Assembly (NCBI GenBank): GCA_964425215.1
Contig: CAYRLW010000054.1
Location: 1 to 20,832, forward strand
Source: CAYRLW01 sp964425215
GTDB taxonomy: Bacteria > Spirochaetota > Spirochaetia > Treponematales > Breznakiellaceae
DNA length: 20,832 nucleotides
Direction of reading: 5' to 3'
This document shows positions 19,962 to 20,832 of the stretch, piece after piece. The notes beneath the pieces are model-generated. The model worked only from the letters and a program-made list of their open reading frames with translations. It did not search any database and was not told the origin of the DNA. The translations under genes were made by a program, and so were the position numbers. How positions within the stretch are numbered: position 1 is the stretch's first letter; the number at the start of each line of letters is the position of its first letter.

Positions 19962-20832
19962 ATGAAAGATTTCAATGCTTTAGAACCAAATAATGGGTTG
20001 CCTTTTCTTCCACCTGATATATCAAAAATTGAAACAGTACGGGTTTTGAAACAGGAAAACAAAGCGATAGCGGCTATTGCTGAATTAAAGGGCCTTGCCA
20101 ATATTATTCCAAACCAGGCAATACTTATAAACGCAATTGTTCTGCAGGAAGCAAAGGATAGTTCTGAAATCGAGAATATAATTACAACAGAAGATGATCT
20201 ATATAAAGCCATATCTTCGACAGTTAAAAAGGTTAATTCTGCAACTAAAGAAGTAATGTTTTATAGGGAGGCGCTTTACGTTGGCTTCCAAAAGATCAAA
20301 CAACGTGACCTTTTATCTATCAATGATATTATCGAAATACAAAAAATATTGATACAAAATGATGCTGGGATTAGAACGACACCGGGAACTGCTTTAGTAA
20401 ATGATAAAACGAATGAAGTTATATACACACCACCGCAGAATTATAACGCAATAAATGCACTGTTAACAAATTTCGTTGAGTATCTTAATAACGAAGAGTC
20501 TTCATTAATTAAAATGGCCGTATTGCATTATCAATTTGAGACAATTCATCCATTCTATGATGGAAATGGTAGAACCGGTCGTATTATTAATATACTATAC
20601 TTAATTTTAAAAGGGTATTTGGATATTCCAATTCTATATCTTAGTTCTTACATAATAAAAAATAAAACACAATATTATGATCTGCTTCTTTCGGTTACCA
20701 GGAACAATAATTGGGAAAACTGGATTGTGTATATATTAATTGGAATTGAACAGACTGCAAAAGAAACGATAGTTAAGATAAAAAAAATACGTGAGTTACT
20801 TGATAAAACGATAGAAACGGTAAAAGAAAAAG
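19962..20832 (+). CDS. Fic-family AMP transferase, 3' end beyond the window
   Basis: The frame is open from ATG 19962 to the window edge (290 codons, no stop). The N-terminal segment LPFLPPDISKI and the following helix-rich region match the Fic_N domain. SSEIEN (residues 67-72) fits the inhibitory-helix motif [S/T]xxxE[G/N] of class II Fic proteins. The catalytic motif HPFYDGNGRTGR (196-207) is fully canonical, so it should transfer AMP from ATP to a protein hydroxyl, held in check by its own N-terminus. Proteins of this type (Shewanella SoFic-like, about 370 aa) usually end in a winged-helix domain, which would lie off the window. Codon use is AT-rich, unlike all other genes here, suggesting horizontal acquisition. 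AGGA lies only about 3 nt from the ATG. It is transcribed divergently from the polysaccharide operon. Confidence 0.9.
   Translation, partial: MKDFNALEPNNGLPFLPPDISKIETVRVLKQENKAIAAIAELKGLANIIPNQAILINAIVLQEAKDSSEIENIITTEDDLYKAISSTVKKVNSATKEVMFYREALYVGFQKIKQRDLLSINDIIEIQKILIQNDAGIRTTPGTALVNDKTNEVIYTPPQNYNAINALLTNFVEYLNNEESSLIKMAVLHYQFETIHPFYDGNGRTGRIINILYLILKGYLDIPILYLSSYIIKNKTQYYDLLLSVTRNNNWENWIVYILIGIEQTAKETIVKIKKIRELLDKTIETVKEK

Overview
The window carries three functional blocks plus the start of a fourth gene of different base composition. No rRNA, tRNA or CRISPR is visible. The host is an anaerobic-looking, fairly GC-rich bacterium with good AGGAGG-type ribosome binding sites. A spirochaete (Treponema-like) or another gut or sediment fermenter is my guess, but nothing here fixes the phylum. 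A run of exactly 100 N at 10786-10885 shows this is a scaffold from a draft assembly or MAG.

Block 1 (1-7282, + strand) is a citrate fermentation operon: citD (cut by the left edge), citE, citF, citX, a tripartite tricarboxylate transporter set (tctC, tctB, tctA) and citG. The junctions citD/citE, citE/citF and citX/tctC are 4-nt ATGA overlaps. TctCBA would import citrate, citrate lyase (CitDEF) would split it to acetate and oxaloacetate, and CitG plus CitX would make and attach the CitD prosthetic group. A perfect hairpin lies between tctC and tctB. citC (acetyl-CoA:citrate lyase ligase) is not in the window.

Block 2 (7165-12054, - strand) runs from an Rrf2-family regulator through cysK (3' end in the gap) and metY (first codons in the gap) to a phosphotransacylase-butyrate kinase fusion. 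The regulator has its own promoter with a perfect inverted repeat between the -35 and -10 boxes. The fusion protein could turn an acyl-CoA into acid plus ATP on one polypeptide. Its 3' end overlaps citG tail to tail by 118 nt.

Between blocks 2 and 3 (12055-12518) is an AT-rich intergenic region packed with inverted repeats. It contains three copies of a 22-bp sequence in terminal-inverted-repeat arrangement, a 72-bp in-frame tandem duplication, a 36-nt hairpin repeat and a good intrinsic terminator.

Block 3 (12519-19712, - strand) is a tightly coupled surface-polysaccharide operon. In transcription order it encodes a GHMP sugar kinase-nucleotidyltransferase fusion, a FemAB/GNAT-like transferase, a GT4 glycosyltransferase, a UDP-glucuronate 4-epimerase, GDP-mannose 4,6-dehydratase (gmd) and GDP-L-fucose synthase (fcl). 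Together they would supply GDP-L-fucose and a UDP-uronic acid (or UDP-hexose) and use them in glycan assembly. The 36-nt hairpin repeat occurs again, inverted, just upstream of this operon.

At the right edge (19962-20832, + strand) is a visibly AT-rich Fic-family AMP transferase gene, cut by the window end, with both the N-terminal inhibitory motif and the catalytic Fic motif.
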